A DNA stretch of 17,218 nucleotides, taken from assembly GCA_003219495.1 (NCBI GenBank), contig QHOZ01000093.1:1-17218 (forward strand). Direction: 5' to 3'. The position numbers and the translations under genes are program-made. The notes under the pieces are model-generated. The model was not told where the DNA came from. It did no database searches and saw nothing but the letters and a program-made list of their open reading frames with translations. This document shows positions 1-7,796 of the stretch, piece by piece (the stretch's first letter is position 1; every line of letters starts with the position of its first letter). The DNA comes from Verrucomicrobiota bacterium. GTDB taxonomy: Bacteria; Verrucomicrobiota; Verrucomicrobiae; Chthoniobacterales; UBA10450.

Positions 1-1349
1 GACAAGCTGAAGCCCAGAGCAATGTTGCCGGCCTGATCGATTGCGGCGCTACCCATCCAACGATAATTCGAATCCGGCGCGTACGTGCCCTGTTGGAAAA
101 CTGTCGGCGTAGTGCGCGGCGAACGAATCTCGTACCAACGAATACCAACGCTCGAGCCTGCGGTTACGCTGTGGTTGACCACCAACGCTTCGTGATCGCC
201 AAAATTGCGGTAGGCGAGGCGATACATCAGCCGGTCCGACAATGAATCCAGGCGTTGAGTAGTTCCTGATTGAGGAATACACGTTCCAGTCGCGCCGCAC
301 GCTTCTGAATACGACGCCACGGTCAGCGCAGTCGGTCCGGTGAAAGTTGAACTCGCCGGCGTACTCCAATCCACGTGAAACTTCCAGAACGCGAGCGTGC
401 TCGTCGTGGCGCCAAGACCGAGAACGTAATTTGGCGAACCGGCCGGTGGTTGGCTGGTGCCGGTCATGTCGGCGGGCAACAAACCGCCGTAAGTCGTGCT
501 CGTATTGAAACACTGCTGCGTCGCCGCCTGGCCGAGCAACATTTTGCTTCGATCGTACGCGCACACTGTCGACCCTGCGAAAACGCTGCCGCCGCCGGAG
601 AACATGTTGAACGTCACGTAGTACGCGTCCGGCCACACGCCCATCTTCGGGTAGTCGGGGAAATTGCTGTAGGTGTACGAGTAGCGATACCAGGAGCCGG
701 TCGGGTCGGCTGTTTGTGAAACTGCGATGCACTGCAAATAAGGCGTCGAGTTCACCGAGAACTGCGAAATGATCCAGCGATTCGCAATTCGATCGTAAAC
801 TACTGTCGGGTCACCGTCGTTGTTCGATTGGCAACCGCCGCCGAATCCGCTCCACAAGGTGTTAATCGGCACCGGGCCGTAAAGAAGGCCGCCGCTCTTA
901 TTATAGATGGCGAAATCCGTGTTCACGGTCTGGACGTAATGGTTCGGACCAACGTCGCCATTCGTGTCCGGTGGTGCGGCATTAACGCTGAAGCCGGCAA
1001 CGCCGTTGCCGATGCCGTCAAAGTTCGTCGAAGTCACGGGCGCGGCTGCGGCGACCAGCGCCTGGCGTTGCACCACGGGATCGGTCGTCACGCGACTCGT
1101 CGGCCGCGGCAATCTCTCGTGATCACGCTCCATCAGTCCGCCTTGTCGGGGTGCTGGCGGCATTGCGAATAATGGCGGCGAAACGTCACGATGATTTTCC
1201 CGCTGCGTCTGCGGCGAGGTTTGAACGACCGCCTGCGACTGGTCGGCCGCCGCGGGTGTGAGGTCCGCGTTCAGCTTAAAGCTGGATACCATCGAGATGA
1301 CGGCGGCAATGAAGAGAACGGCGGCGAGACTGAGCTTACGATATGACAT
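1..1349 (-). CDS. Secreted protein of unknown function, C-terminus beyond the window
   Basis: The minus strand stays open for 449 codons from an ATG at 1349 to the left edge, so the C-terminus is missing. Residues 1-28 form a signal peptide (MSYRK, then hydrophobic LSLAAVLFIAAVISMVSS). A Pro/Gln-rich linker follows to about residue 85. The rest is rich in Tyr, Trp, Asn and Gly with motifs such as PPDTNGDVGPNHYVQ, GDPTVVYDRIANRWIISQF and FPDYPKMGVWPDAYY. Several Cys (GGGCQ, LQCIAV, VCAYD, QQCF, EACGATGTC) suit disulfides outside the cytoplasm. The pattern resembles a widespread family of exported, probably beta-propeller-like proteins in Acidobacteria and Verrucomicrobia; the propeller fold is my inference. 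No catalytic motif is recognisable. It lies about 100 nt downstream of the 32-residue repeat gene on the same strand, and no good Shine-Dalgarno site precedes the ATG. An Arg/His-rich reading frame at 49-732 is a shadow of this gene. Confidence 0.85.
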   Translation of the reverse strand, partial: MSYRKLSLAAVLFIAAVISMVSSFKLNADLTPAAADQSQAVVQTSPQTQRENHRDVSPPLFAMPPAPRQGGLMERDHERLPRPTSRVTTDPVVQRQALVAAAAPVTSTNFDGIGNGVAGFSVNAAPPDTNGDVGPNHYVQTVNTDFAIYNKSGGLLYGPVPINTLWSGFGGGCQSNNDGDPTVVYDRIANRWIISQFSVNSTPYLQCIAVSQTADPTGSWYRYSYTYSNFPDYPKMGVWPDAYYVTFNMFSGGGSVFAGSTVCAYDRSKMLLGQAATQQCFNTSTTYGGLLPADMTGTSQPPAGSPNYVLGLGATTSTLAFWKFHVDWSTPASSTFTGPTALTVASYSEACGATGTCIPQSGTTQRLDSLSDRLMYRLAYRNFGDHEALVVNHSVTAGSSVGIRWYEIRSPRTTPTVFQQGTYAPDSNYRWMGSAAIDQAGNIALGFSL

Positions 1350-1452
1350 ACGGGTTAAACCAGGCGGGAATGAGTGTTTCGGAGTGGACGGATAGCCGAC
1401 AGAATAAAGCAAGTTTTACGCGAGAACGGCGCTGGCCGTCGAGGCGTTTGTT

Positions 1453-3483
1453 TCAGTCGGCGAATGCAAGTTTTCTGGGGGTTAGGTTATGAATTTGGGG
1501 AACAAAGACGCAGAGGCTAGCAGCTTTATTCAACCGGGCAAGCAACGACATTGCCGGGGGCGCGCGGCTTGAAGATTGGCTTCTGCGCTGACAACTGGAG
1601 CTAGCGCACTTCGCCGTTATTGCGCCTGCGGAAGCAATCGCGCTTTCGCATCCGCTGAGAGAGACGATTGCGCGATCCAGTGCTTCCAATTGCGTGTTGC
1701 GCGAATTTTGATTGGCGATTGTTTGCGCCCATTCGAGAGCGGTCTGCGGATCGGTGGTAATCAGCTTTTGCACGAGCGCGCTGACACCCGCGTCGTGCGA
1801 TTTTCCTTCGGGCAAATTTTCCAACCACGTGCCGGCCGCGCCGACATCGTACTGCGCCCAACGATTGATCAAACTCTCGCACGCGCGCTCACGGTTTGCG
1901 CTTTCAGGCAACGAACTCGTCCACGCGCTCGCCGCTCGCGGATCGCTCGCCGCCCAGTTCCAAACGATTCCGCCGGCTGCGTTCGCTTGCGCCAGGCCGG
2001 GCGGAAGTTGCGTCAGCAAAGTCGCGGCCTGGCTCGGATCATCCTCCGCGATCACGGAGATGCTCCTGGGCAGAAGAGCGCTACGCGTTTCCGCTTCGCC
2101 AAGACTTTCTGCCCAATGCAGCGCAGCTTGCGCGTCGTTCCGCGCCCATTGCCGGCAAATGTTATCCAAAAGTTGATTGCGATCGTCGCCTTTGCCAACG
2201 TGGGACGCGAACTCTGCTGCGCTTTGCGGATCTTTCTCGCTCCACTGCGAGGTGATGCTTTGCAATGCGCTTCGCCGCGCCTGACCCTCCGGAAGCTTTT
2301 GCGCCCACGCGACCGCGGATTGCACATCATTTCGGGCAAGTTGAATCGCCAGCAATGTCACCGCGTTGTCGCGCGATTTTCCAGGAGCCATCCCGTTCAC
2401 GAAATTTTCCGCGCCGGTCGGATCGTTACCGATCCACGTCGTGAGCACATTTCGTAATGCCGCGTCCCGCGCTTCGTTCGGCGGCAATTTTTGCGTCCAC
2501 TCCAATGCCGCCTGCACATCATTCGCCGCCCACTGCCGCGCGATGTTTGCGATCACTTGATCGCGCGCCGGACCTGATGGCAGTGACGTGACTGCCCCGG
2601 AAGCTTCTTCCGGATCTTTGTTCGCCCATGCCGAAAAAATACTTTGCAGCGCGCGGGTGCGCTCCTGATCGGAACGCAAGCCGTTCGCCCACGCGAGCGC
2701 GGCTTCGGGATCTTGTTTGCCCCACGTCGATCCGATCGCCTGCAACGAAATTTCGCGGCTGGAATGATTCGTCAGTTGAGCAGCGGACTCAGCTGCGCGA
2801 AGCGGATCGCTCACCGCCCAACGACTGAAGATTGGCCAATAAAAATGCTGACGCGATTTTTCCGCGGGCAAGCTTTGCAAGATCGACAACGCGGTCGGCG
2901 GATCTTTTTCAGACAACGTCGCGAGAACGGCTTGGACCGTTCTATCGCGCTCGGTGCCGGCGGGCATTTGTTGCGCCCACGCCATCGCCGCCGCCGGATC
3001 GCGCTGCGCCCAACTGCTCAGCGCGTTCGACAACGCCGCGCCTCGCGTGGAAGCGGTCGAGATATTGCGACCAAACTCGAGCGCAGCTTTCGGATCGATC
3101 TCCGCCCAACGGCCGAGAACGAGCAAGGTCAACGCATCGCGCTGTTCCTTTTGCGGAATCTTTTCCGCGAACGCCAACACATCGCCGACATTATTCTCAT
3201 TGATTAGGTAGGAGAATTTTCCAAACGAATCGTAAAGCTGCGATGTGCCGTTGGCGCTGAGAACATTTTTGATCTCGGAATAAATATCGCCGCTTGTTCC
3301 CGCGGCGTTGCTCGCACTTTGCGTTGACGCGTTTTTTGGCAGCGAGCTTTCAGTTGGAGCGGTGGAATTTTTACCGCCTGCAACCGCACTTGTGCGCGAG
3401 ACCGAAGTTGTTGAAACCGAAAGTCGTCCAATCGCGATCCCGGCCAACAACGCAACAAGAGCAATCCAAACGACGCGGTTCAT
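1453..3483 (-). CDS. Membrane-anchored 32-residue helical repeat protein, frameshifted C-terminus
   Basis: I chose ATG 3483 (676 aa) because it begins at once with a signal anchor (MNRVVWIALVALLAGIAIGR). A TTG at 3522 in the same frame lies inside the U-tract of the preceding terminator. A Ser/Thr/Ala-rich linker runs to about residue 65. From residue 98 to 601 the protein is a tandem array of units of exactly 32 residues, pattern DPxxALxWAQxLPxxxxRxxALxxIxxxWAxx. Fifteen units are complete and a sixteenth stops after 24 residues. Such units should form paired helices like TPR/SEL1-type solenoids and suggest a protein-binding scaffold outside the membrane; the partner is unknown. The last 75 residues are unlike the rest (Ser/Cys-rich). 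Directly after residue 601 (codon 1681-1683) a repeat-like ending, WIAQSSLSADAKARLLPQ, appears in another frame (1623-1679) and stops at 1617-1619. The annotated tail is therefore probably a frameshift product and the native stop was 1617. Confidence 0.85.
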   Translation of the reverse strand: MNRVVWIALVALLAGIAIGRLSVSTTSVSRTSAVAGGKNSTAPTESSLPKNASTQSASNAAGTSGDIYSEIKNVLSANGTSQLYDSFGKFSYLINENNVGDVLAFAEKIPQKEQRDALTLLVLGRWAEIDPKAALEFGRNISTASTRGAALSNALSSWAQRDPAAAMAWAQQMPAGTERDRTVQAVLATLSEKDPPTALSILQSLPAEKSRQHFYWPIFSRWAVSDPLRAAESAAQLTNHSSREISLQAIGSTWGKQDPEAALAWANGLRSDQERTRALQSIFSAWANKDPEEASGAVTSLPSGPARDQVIANIARQWAANDVQAALEWTQKLPPNEARDAALRNVLTTWIGNDPTGAENFVNGMAPGKSRDNAVTLLAIQLARNDVQSAVAWAQKLPEGQARRSALQSITSQWSEKDPQSAAEFASHVGKGDDRNQLLDNICRQWARNDAQAALHWAESLGEAETRSALLPRSISVIAEDDPSQAATLLTQLPPGLAQANAAGGIVWNWAASDPRAASAWTSSLPESANRERACESLINRWAQYDVGAAGTWLENLPEGKSHDAGVSALVQKLITTDPQTALEWAQTIANQNSRNTQLEALDRAIVSLSGCESAIASAGAITAKCASSSCQRRSQSSSRAPPAMSLLARLNKAASLCVFVPQIHNLTPRKLAFAD
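1681..3192 (-). repeat. Tandem array of 96-nt coding repeats
   Basis: Fifteen complete units and one partial unit of 96 nt encode the 32-residue repeats. Unit starts (the Asp of DP, DV or DA) fall at residues 130, 162, 194 and so on to 578 without a single-residue slip; a weaker unit starts at residue 98. Units are diverged in DNA sequence, so this is an old protein repeat and not a recent satellite. Confidence 0.85.
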
Positions 3484-3520
3484 TCTAGCGAAGCATTGTC
3501 GATCTTTTCTGTCCGCGCTC

Positions 3521-3561
3521 AAAAGAAAAAAGCGCGCCGCCGCTGTTCGGCGGCAGCGCGC
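3521..3561 (-). terminator. Rho-independent terminator of the small secreted protein gene
   Basis: On the minus strand a GC hairpin is followed by TTTTTTCTTTT. Arms 3532-3537 and 3556-3561 (GCGCGC) pair, then one mismatch, then 3539-3543 with 3550-3554, leaving a 6-nt loop. The hairpin begins about 28 nt past the stop of the 3590-4072 gene. The U-tract corresponds to 3521-3531. Confidence 0.85.
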
Positions 3562-3589
3562 AAATTTTCAGCCCTAAAGGCCGGAGAGA

Positions 3590-4072
3590 TTACAGATTAA
3601 ACTTCTGATCGAGCACGACCTTGCCGCTTTGAACAACGACCACTTCCGCGGTGGCGAAAGTGACGTCGGTGATCGAGGCGGTCCAGTTGTTGTTCGGGCA
3701 ACCGGCGGCCTTGGCCGACGGATTTGGCGGCGGAGGCGTGGTCAGGCACGCGCAAAGATTTCCGTTTTTGATTTCAGTAGCCGGAAACGTTTGCGTGGCG
3801 CTGGGTTTGACCGGTACTTTGTTTTGTCCGGGTGCGGCCGTTCCGCCTTGGTTCGTGCAGAGCGTTGTCGCGGTGCCGGTGGTTTTCACCGTGATCGTGA
3901 CGTCGGCGTTGCCGAGACCAGCGAGGCAGAGGCAGCTTTGCAATTGCGTGCCTTGATCGCTAAAGGTCGGAGCGCTGTTGCTCTTGAAGTGGACGTTGGC
4001 CGCGTGAGCGACTGCGGCGGCAATGAACGCCAGGGCAGTTGTGATGACTAAGGGTTTTAAACGTTTAAACAT
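3590..4072 (-). CDS. Small secreted Cys-containing protein of unknown function
   Basis: 160 residues from ATG 4072. Residues 1-24 are a signal peptide (MFKRLKPLVITTALAFIAAA, then VAHA with likely cleavage after AHA). The mature part is about 135 residues, rich in Thr, Ala and Asn, with Cys in SCLCLAG, TLCTNQ, NLCACL and AGCPNN, a PPPPNP stretch, and a C-terminal part of alternating hydrophobic residues (FATAEVVVVQSGKVVLDQ) that looks like beta strands. I know no function for it. It is a single-gene transcription unit: a strong promoter lies 38 nt upstream (4110-4139) and a clear terminator lies downstream (3521-3561). Disulfide bonding in the periplasm or outside the cell is inferred from the paired Cys. 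Confidence 0.85.
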   Translation of the reverse strand: MFKRLKPLVITTALAFIAAAVAHAANVHFKSNSAPTFSDQGTQLQSCLCLAGLGNADVTITVKTTGTATTLCTNQGGTAAPGQNKVPVKPSATQTFPATEIKNGNLCACLTTPPPPNPSAKAAGCPNNNWTASITDVTFATAEVVVVQSGKVVLDQKFNL

Positions 4073-4109
4073 AATATAGTGGATTGTTCCGATTGACTGC
4101 GGGGGTGCG

Positions 4110-4139
4110 ATTATTGAGTATTTTTATAATTACTGTCAA
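4110..4139 (-). promoter_or_regulatory. Sigma70-type promoter of the small secreted protein gene
   Basis: Read on the minus strand: TTGACA (4134-4139, perfect -35), an 18-nt AT-rich spacer, then AATAAT (4110-4115, five of six matches to TATAAT). The -10 ends 38 nt before ATG 4072, which leaves room for a short leader. This is the best promoter I can see in the window. Confidence 0.65.
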
Positions 4140-4151
4140 GATCAATGACAG
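4133..4151. promoter_or_regulatory. Inverted repeat overlapping the -35 box, possible operator
   Basis: CTGTCA (4133-4138), 7-nt spacer, TGACAG (4146-4151): perfect 6-bp arms. The left arm overlaps the -35 hexamer at 4134-4139. It could be an operator. It also lies 16 nt past the helicase stop, but no U-tract follows, so a terminator role is less likely. Confidence 0.4.
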
Positions 4152-4166
4152 CGCGCCTAACGAATT

Positions 4167-6085
4167 TTAGACGACTTCTACCGGGCATTTCGGCAGCGCC
4201 TGCATAAACGCACGCCCGTAAGGCTTTGTGACGATGCGGTTGTCCAAAATGACCACGATCCCGCGGTCGGTCTTTGTTCGGATCAATCGCCCAACTCCTT
4301 GCCGAAGTTTCAAGATTGCTTCCGGCAATGAAAACTCCGTGAACGCGTCACCGCCGCGTTCCTGAATCAGCTCGAGCTTCGCTTCAATCAGCGGCGTGTC
4401 CGGAACCGCGAACGGCAATCGCGTGATGATCACATTCGAGAGCGCTTCGCCCGGAACATCCACTCCGCTCCAAAAACTGTCCGTGCCAAAAAGGACGCTA
4501 CGCGGCGTGGATTTGAATTCCTCGAGCAATTTCGTTCGTGGCGCGCCGCCTCCTTGCAAAAATAGATTCATTCCTTCGTCCGCGAAGAATTTTTCCATTT
4601 CGCCGGCGACGCGTTGCATGTCGCGATAGCTGGTGAAAAGAACGAATGCGCTGCCGTCCGTCTCTTTCACGAAATGGCCGATCCAGCGTTCGAGTTCTTT
4701 CGTGTAACCGGCATCGCGCGGATCGGGCATTTTGCGCACGAGAAACATTTTCATCTGCTTTTGAAAATCGAAGGGGCTGCCGAGTTGCAACGGCTCGGCC
4801 TCGGTTGCGCCAATGCGCTCTCGGAAATACGCAAGATCTTCGCGGCCGACCGCGAGCGTTGCGCTCGTCATTACGCAACAGCAATTGTCGCGGAAAATCA
4901 TTCGACGCAGATGCGGCGCAAGATCGACCGGCGCGGCGTTGAGCGAGAGGAATTGCGCGGTCTTGCCGGTGCGCTCAACCCAGTAAACGTGTTGCGGCGC
5001 CGCTTGCTCCAGAAAAGTCGCGATGCCCTCGCGCGCGTCGCGGATTCGTCGGGCAAATTCCTGCAGTTCCGCTTTCAAAACTTCGTCGTCCGCGCGCTTC
5101 ACCACTTCATTGATCCGCGCCTGAAGCGCGACGAGCCGGCCGGTGATCGTGTCCGGAACGAGATCGACATCGCGCACGCGAAACTCGCGGCCTTTGCGGA
5201 AATCAGATCGCGACTCGGCCGCGTCGAAAAACTTCTCCACATCGTCGATCAACTCGGCCGCTAGCCGCACACCCGCTGCATCACGCATGACAGTGAACAA
5301 TCCTTTTTTGGTCCGCGCGTTGTAGAGGCGCTGAATTGTCGATCTTAATCCGTACTGCGAAACGCCGATGCCGATCTGCTTCGACGCCACTTGCTCGACC
5401 GTGTGCGCTTCATCAAAAATGATGAAATCGTTCGGGAAAAGGAACCCGCTCTCTCGTCCTTCTTGTTCCTGCGGCGAACCGAGTAGCATGAAGAGCAACG
5501 TGTGATTGAGCACGATCACATCGGCCACGAGCAATCGCTTTCGTGCTTGCTGATAAAAGCACCGCGGATTTTGGCCGCAGGTTTTTTGAGTGCAGATATG
5601 CGCTTCGCTGCAAACTTGCGTCCAGACTTTTGGCTCGGGCTCGATCGACATGTCGCTCAACGTGCCGTCGCGCGTTTTGCTCGCCCAATCGGCGATGCGC
5701 AGGAGCTCATTCTCTTCCGGGCCGGTAAATAATTCCTTCGAATTCTGCAGCGCTCGCTCCAATCGCCGCGGACAAATGTAATTCTGCCGGCCTTTCATCA
5801 GGGCGGCTTCGAACTCCACCGGCAGAACTTTTTTCAGGATCGGAATATCTTTATTAAGAAGCTGCTCCTGAAGATTGATCGTGTGAGTCGAGATAATCGC
5901 CTGGTGCCGGCCTCAACCACGAGATGTCGATCTTCCTCGAGCGCTCGCGCGATCGCGCCGGCCATTTCCTGCTGCTGCGGGCGGAACTCGAAGTTCTTCG
6001 CCTTCGAGAGAAGACCGTCCTCGGAAAAAATAGTGCGGACACGTTCGACAAAGTCGGTGCCTAAACTGTCTTTGAGCGCAATCAT
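4167..6085 (-). pseudogene. dinG: DinG/YoaA-type Fe-S helicase lacking Walker A, frameshifted
   Basis: An XPD/Rad3-like superfamily 2 helicase, normally an ATP-dependent 5'-3' DNA helicase in repair. ATG 6085 starts MIALKDSLGTDF; the frame reaches HLVVEAGT at 5903 and then goes out of frame, ending near 5834. The body resumes directly at AIISTHTINLQEQL in another frame (from 5900) and runs to a stop at 4167. Family proteins have EAGTGTGKS/T and roughly 15-20 more residues between these points. So the ATP-binding P-loop is gone and the frame is lost. The rest looks healthy: Fe-S cluster Cys (YIC, then VC, IC, TC and RC around 5560-5620), DEAH box in IIFDEAHTVEQ, TSATL, and motif VI GVGRLIR. 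A GTG-initiated downstream fragment (4167-5819) could be made, but without a P-loop it could not act as this helicase. Either a young pseudogene or an assembly error. Confidence 0.88.
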
Positions 6086-6122
6086 CCTCGGGAACTGATT
6101 TATGGTTCGGGGATGCTATTGT

Positions 6123-6157
6123 AATCCGCAATCCGCAATCCGAAATCTGCAATTCTG
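6123..6157. repeat. Five 7-nt repeats abutting the lptG start codon
   Basis: Units AATCCGC, AATCCGC, AATCCGA, AATCTGC and AATTCTG occupy 35 nt and end at the base before ATG 6158. They fill half of the 72-nt gap between the divergent helicase and permease genes, and they replace any Shine-Dalgarno site. Confidence 0.8.
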
Positions 6158-7306
6158 ATGAAACTGCTCGATCGTTACGTCATTCGCAATTTCTTGCAGG
6201 CGTATTTTTACTGCATCGCCGGCTTTCTCTCCATCTGGCTCATCTTCGACATCTCCGACAACATCTCGACCTTCATCGATCAGAAATTCGGCTTTGCGTT
6301 GACGGTGAAATATTACGCGACCCAGCTCCCGGAAGTTTTCATCATTCTGCTGCCGGTGGCGTTGCTCCTCGCGCTGCTCTTTTCACTCGGGCGAATGTCG
6401 CGCGCGAACGAGATTGTCTCGATGCTGACCGCGGGTGTCAGTATCCCGCGTCTTCTCACGCCGTTGATCGGTGTCGGTTTGGTAACCGTCGCCGCGAGTC
6501 TGGCGCTGAACTATGAGTGGGCCCCGCACGCGGAAATGGCAAAGAAGAATTTCGTCGCGAACGCGCGCGCGCATCAATACAGCGTGCAGGGACAAATCTT
6601 TCGTAACCGAACAGATTTGCGGACCTGGTTCATCCAAAGTTTTCGGCCCGGGCACGAGGTGTTCAACAACGTGCAGGTGCTGCAACAGGATTCGCAAGAC
6701 AACATCATCGAGAATTATTTGTCGCCGCGCGCGACGTATCATCCGGAGTCTCACACCTGGGAGCTCGAGAAGGTGAAGGTGGTTCAATATGACGCCGCTG
6801 GAAACGTGACCGACGAAAAATTTCACGACTCGCTCAAGATCGACAATTGGAGCGAAACGCCTTTTCGTCTTGGCAGTGCGAATGTGCGCGCTGAATATCT
6901 GAGTTTTCCCGAGCTGCGCGAATATCTGCGATTCAATGCCGACTTCCCCGTCGCGCTGCTCGCGCCGTTCCGGACGCATTTGTATTATCGGCTCGCTTTG
7001 CCGTGGACCTGTTTGGTTGTCGTTTGCATCGCCGCGCCGCTGGGGATTGGCTATTCGCGCCGTGGAGTTTTGGCGAGCGTCGCGAGCGCGGTCGTTCTCG
7101 TGTTCTCAATGAACTTCCTCACGCACTTGTTTCTCGCGCTCGGCGAAGGCGATCGCATCTCGCCATTCGTAGCCGCGTGGATGCCCAATCTCATGTTCAC
7201 CCTAATTGGCCTTTATCTGCTCTACCTGCGCGCGACCAACCGCGAGGCGCCGCGCTTTCAACTCGCCGGAGTGCGGCGTATAGTGCGCGATGAATCCGCT
7301 GCCTAA
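6158..7306 (+). CDS. lptG: LptF/LptG family LPS-export permease
   Basis: 382 residues, normal for the family. It forms the inner-membrane permease of the LptB2FG ABC exporter that extracts lipopolysaccharide toward the outer membrane. N-terminal MKLLDRYVIRNFLQAY leads into helix 1 (about 10-33). Helices follow at about 55-80 and 98-118, with the family signature GRMSRANEIVSMLTAGVS between (78-95). A periplasmic domain spans about 120-265 and three helices close the protein (from about 275). The LDRY start favours LptG over LptF, but the two are hard to tell apart from one protein. No second permease or LptB gene is in the window. It is the first gene of a four-gene run: the next gene starts inside its last 17 nt. 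No Shine-Dalgarno site is visible; a 7-nt repeat array touches the ATG. Confidence 0.9.
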   Translation: MKLLDRYVIRNFLQAYFYCIAGFLSIWLIFDISDNISTFIDQKFGFALTVKYYATQLPEVFIILLPVALLLALLFSLGRMSRANEIVSMLTAGVSIPRLLTPLIGVGLVTVAASLALNYEWAPHAEMAKKNFVANARAHQYSVQGQIFRNRTDLRTWFIQSFRPGHEVFNNVQVLQQDSQDNIIENYLSPRATYHPESHTWELEKVKVVQYDAAGNVTDEKFHDSLKIDNWSETPFRLGSANVRAEYLSFPELREYLRFNADFPVALLAPFRTHLYYRLALPWTCLVVVCIAAPLGIGYSRRGVLASVASAVVLVFSMNFLTHLFLALGEGDRISPFVAAWMPNLMFTLIGLYLLYLRATNREAPRFQLAGVRRIVRDESAA

Positions 7307-7790
7307 CGATTGGGCAATCAAACAACGCGCGGACGTTTGCGCCGCGACGCAACGGCCGTTCGAGGCGGGCGAATATTTTTATACGCTGCTCTTTCGCGAG
7401 CCGGAAGGTTTTCGCCGCGAAGATTTGAGCGAGAACGCCTGGAACACTCGAAACTCGAACATTCAGCCGTTCTCATTCTGGAAGACCCGCTTCGAACCGT
7501 TGCCGGTTGAAACGGAACCGCTCGCAAAAGAAAACGCCGAGCAGTTGTTCCGGCGCTTGATCGCTTCGGAAAATCCGCCGGCAAATGCCTGCTACGTTTT
7601 GGCGGCGATGCTTGAGCGGAAACGCGTTCTCAAGCAAATCAAAACCGAAAACGCCGAGAAAGGCCGCGTCCTTATATATGAGCACGGCGTGAGCGGCGAT
7701 GTTTTCATCGTTCCGGACCCAGGTTTGCGATTGGATGAGCTGGAGCACGTGCAAAACGAAGTCGCGCAACTGCTGAGAAGCGCGGCGTAG
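7290..7790 (+). CDS. Conserved protein of unknown function between lptG and dusB
   Basis: 166 residues from ATG 7290, overlapping the end of the permease gene by 17 nt and ending 6 nt before dusB, so translational coupling is likely. There is no signal peptide or membrane helix, so it is probably cytoplasmic. Near the N-terminus CAATQRPFEAGEYFYTLLF reads like a short strand-turn motif with one Cys. The middle has FSFWKTRFEP, and an amphipathic stretch (AMLERKRVLKQIKTENAEKG) follows. The C-terminus is IVPDPGLRLDELEHVQNEVAQLL. I do not recognise a family with known function; its constant companions here are envelope export and RNA-modification genes. The reading frame is intact, and the long reverse-strand frame over it (7473-8054) is a shadow. 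Confidence 0.85.
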   Translation: MNPLPNDWAIKQRADVCAATQRPFEAGEYFYTLLFREPEGFRREDLSENAWNTRNSNIQPFSFWKTRFEPLPVETEPLAKENAEQLFRRLIASENPPANACYVLAAMLERKRVLKQIKTENAEKGRVLIYEHGVSGDVFIVPDPGLRLDELEHVQNEVAQLLRSAA

Positions 7791-7796
7791 ATCGAC

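Noticed and set aside
49..732. Long minus-strand Arg/His-rich open frame
   Set aside because: Shadow of the secreted protein gene at 1-1349; composition is of a wrong frame in GC-rich DNA and it lacks family-like motifs.
1576..2457. Long plus-strand open frame over the repeat gene
   Set aside because: Antisense to the 96-nt repeats; Arg/Cys/Ser-rich and no domain. The periodic true frame is on the minus strand.
1681..3192. Regular 96-nt repeats as a possible CRISPR or satellite
   Set aside because: Units are contiguous, diverged and coding; there are no constant repeats with unique spacers.
4614..5264. 216-codon plus-strand open frame
   Set aside because: Lies opposite conserved helicase motifs; no start signal or recognisable product.
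6383..6979. 198-codon minus-strand open frame
   Set aside because: Opposite the LptG periplasmic domain, which is clearly the coding frame.
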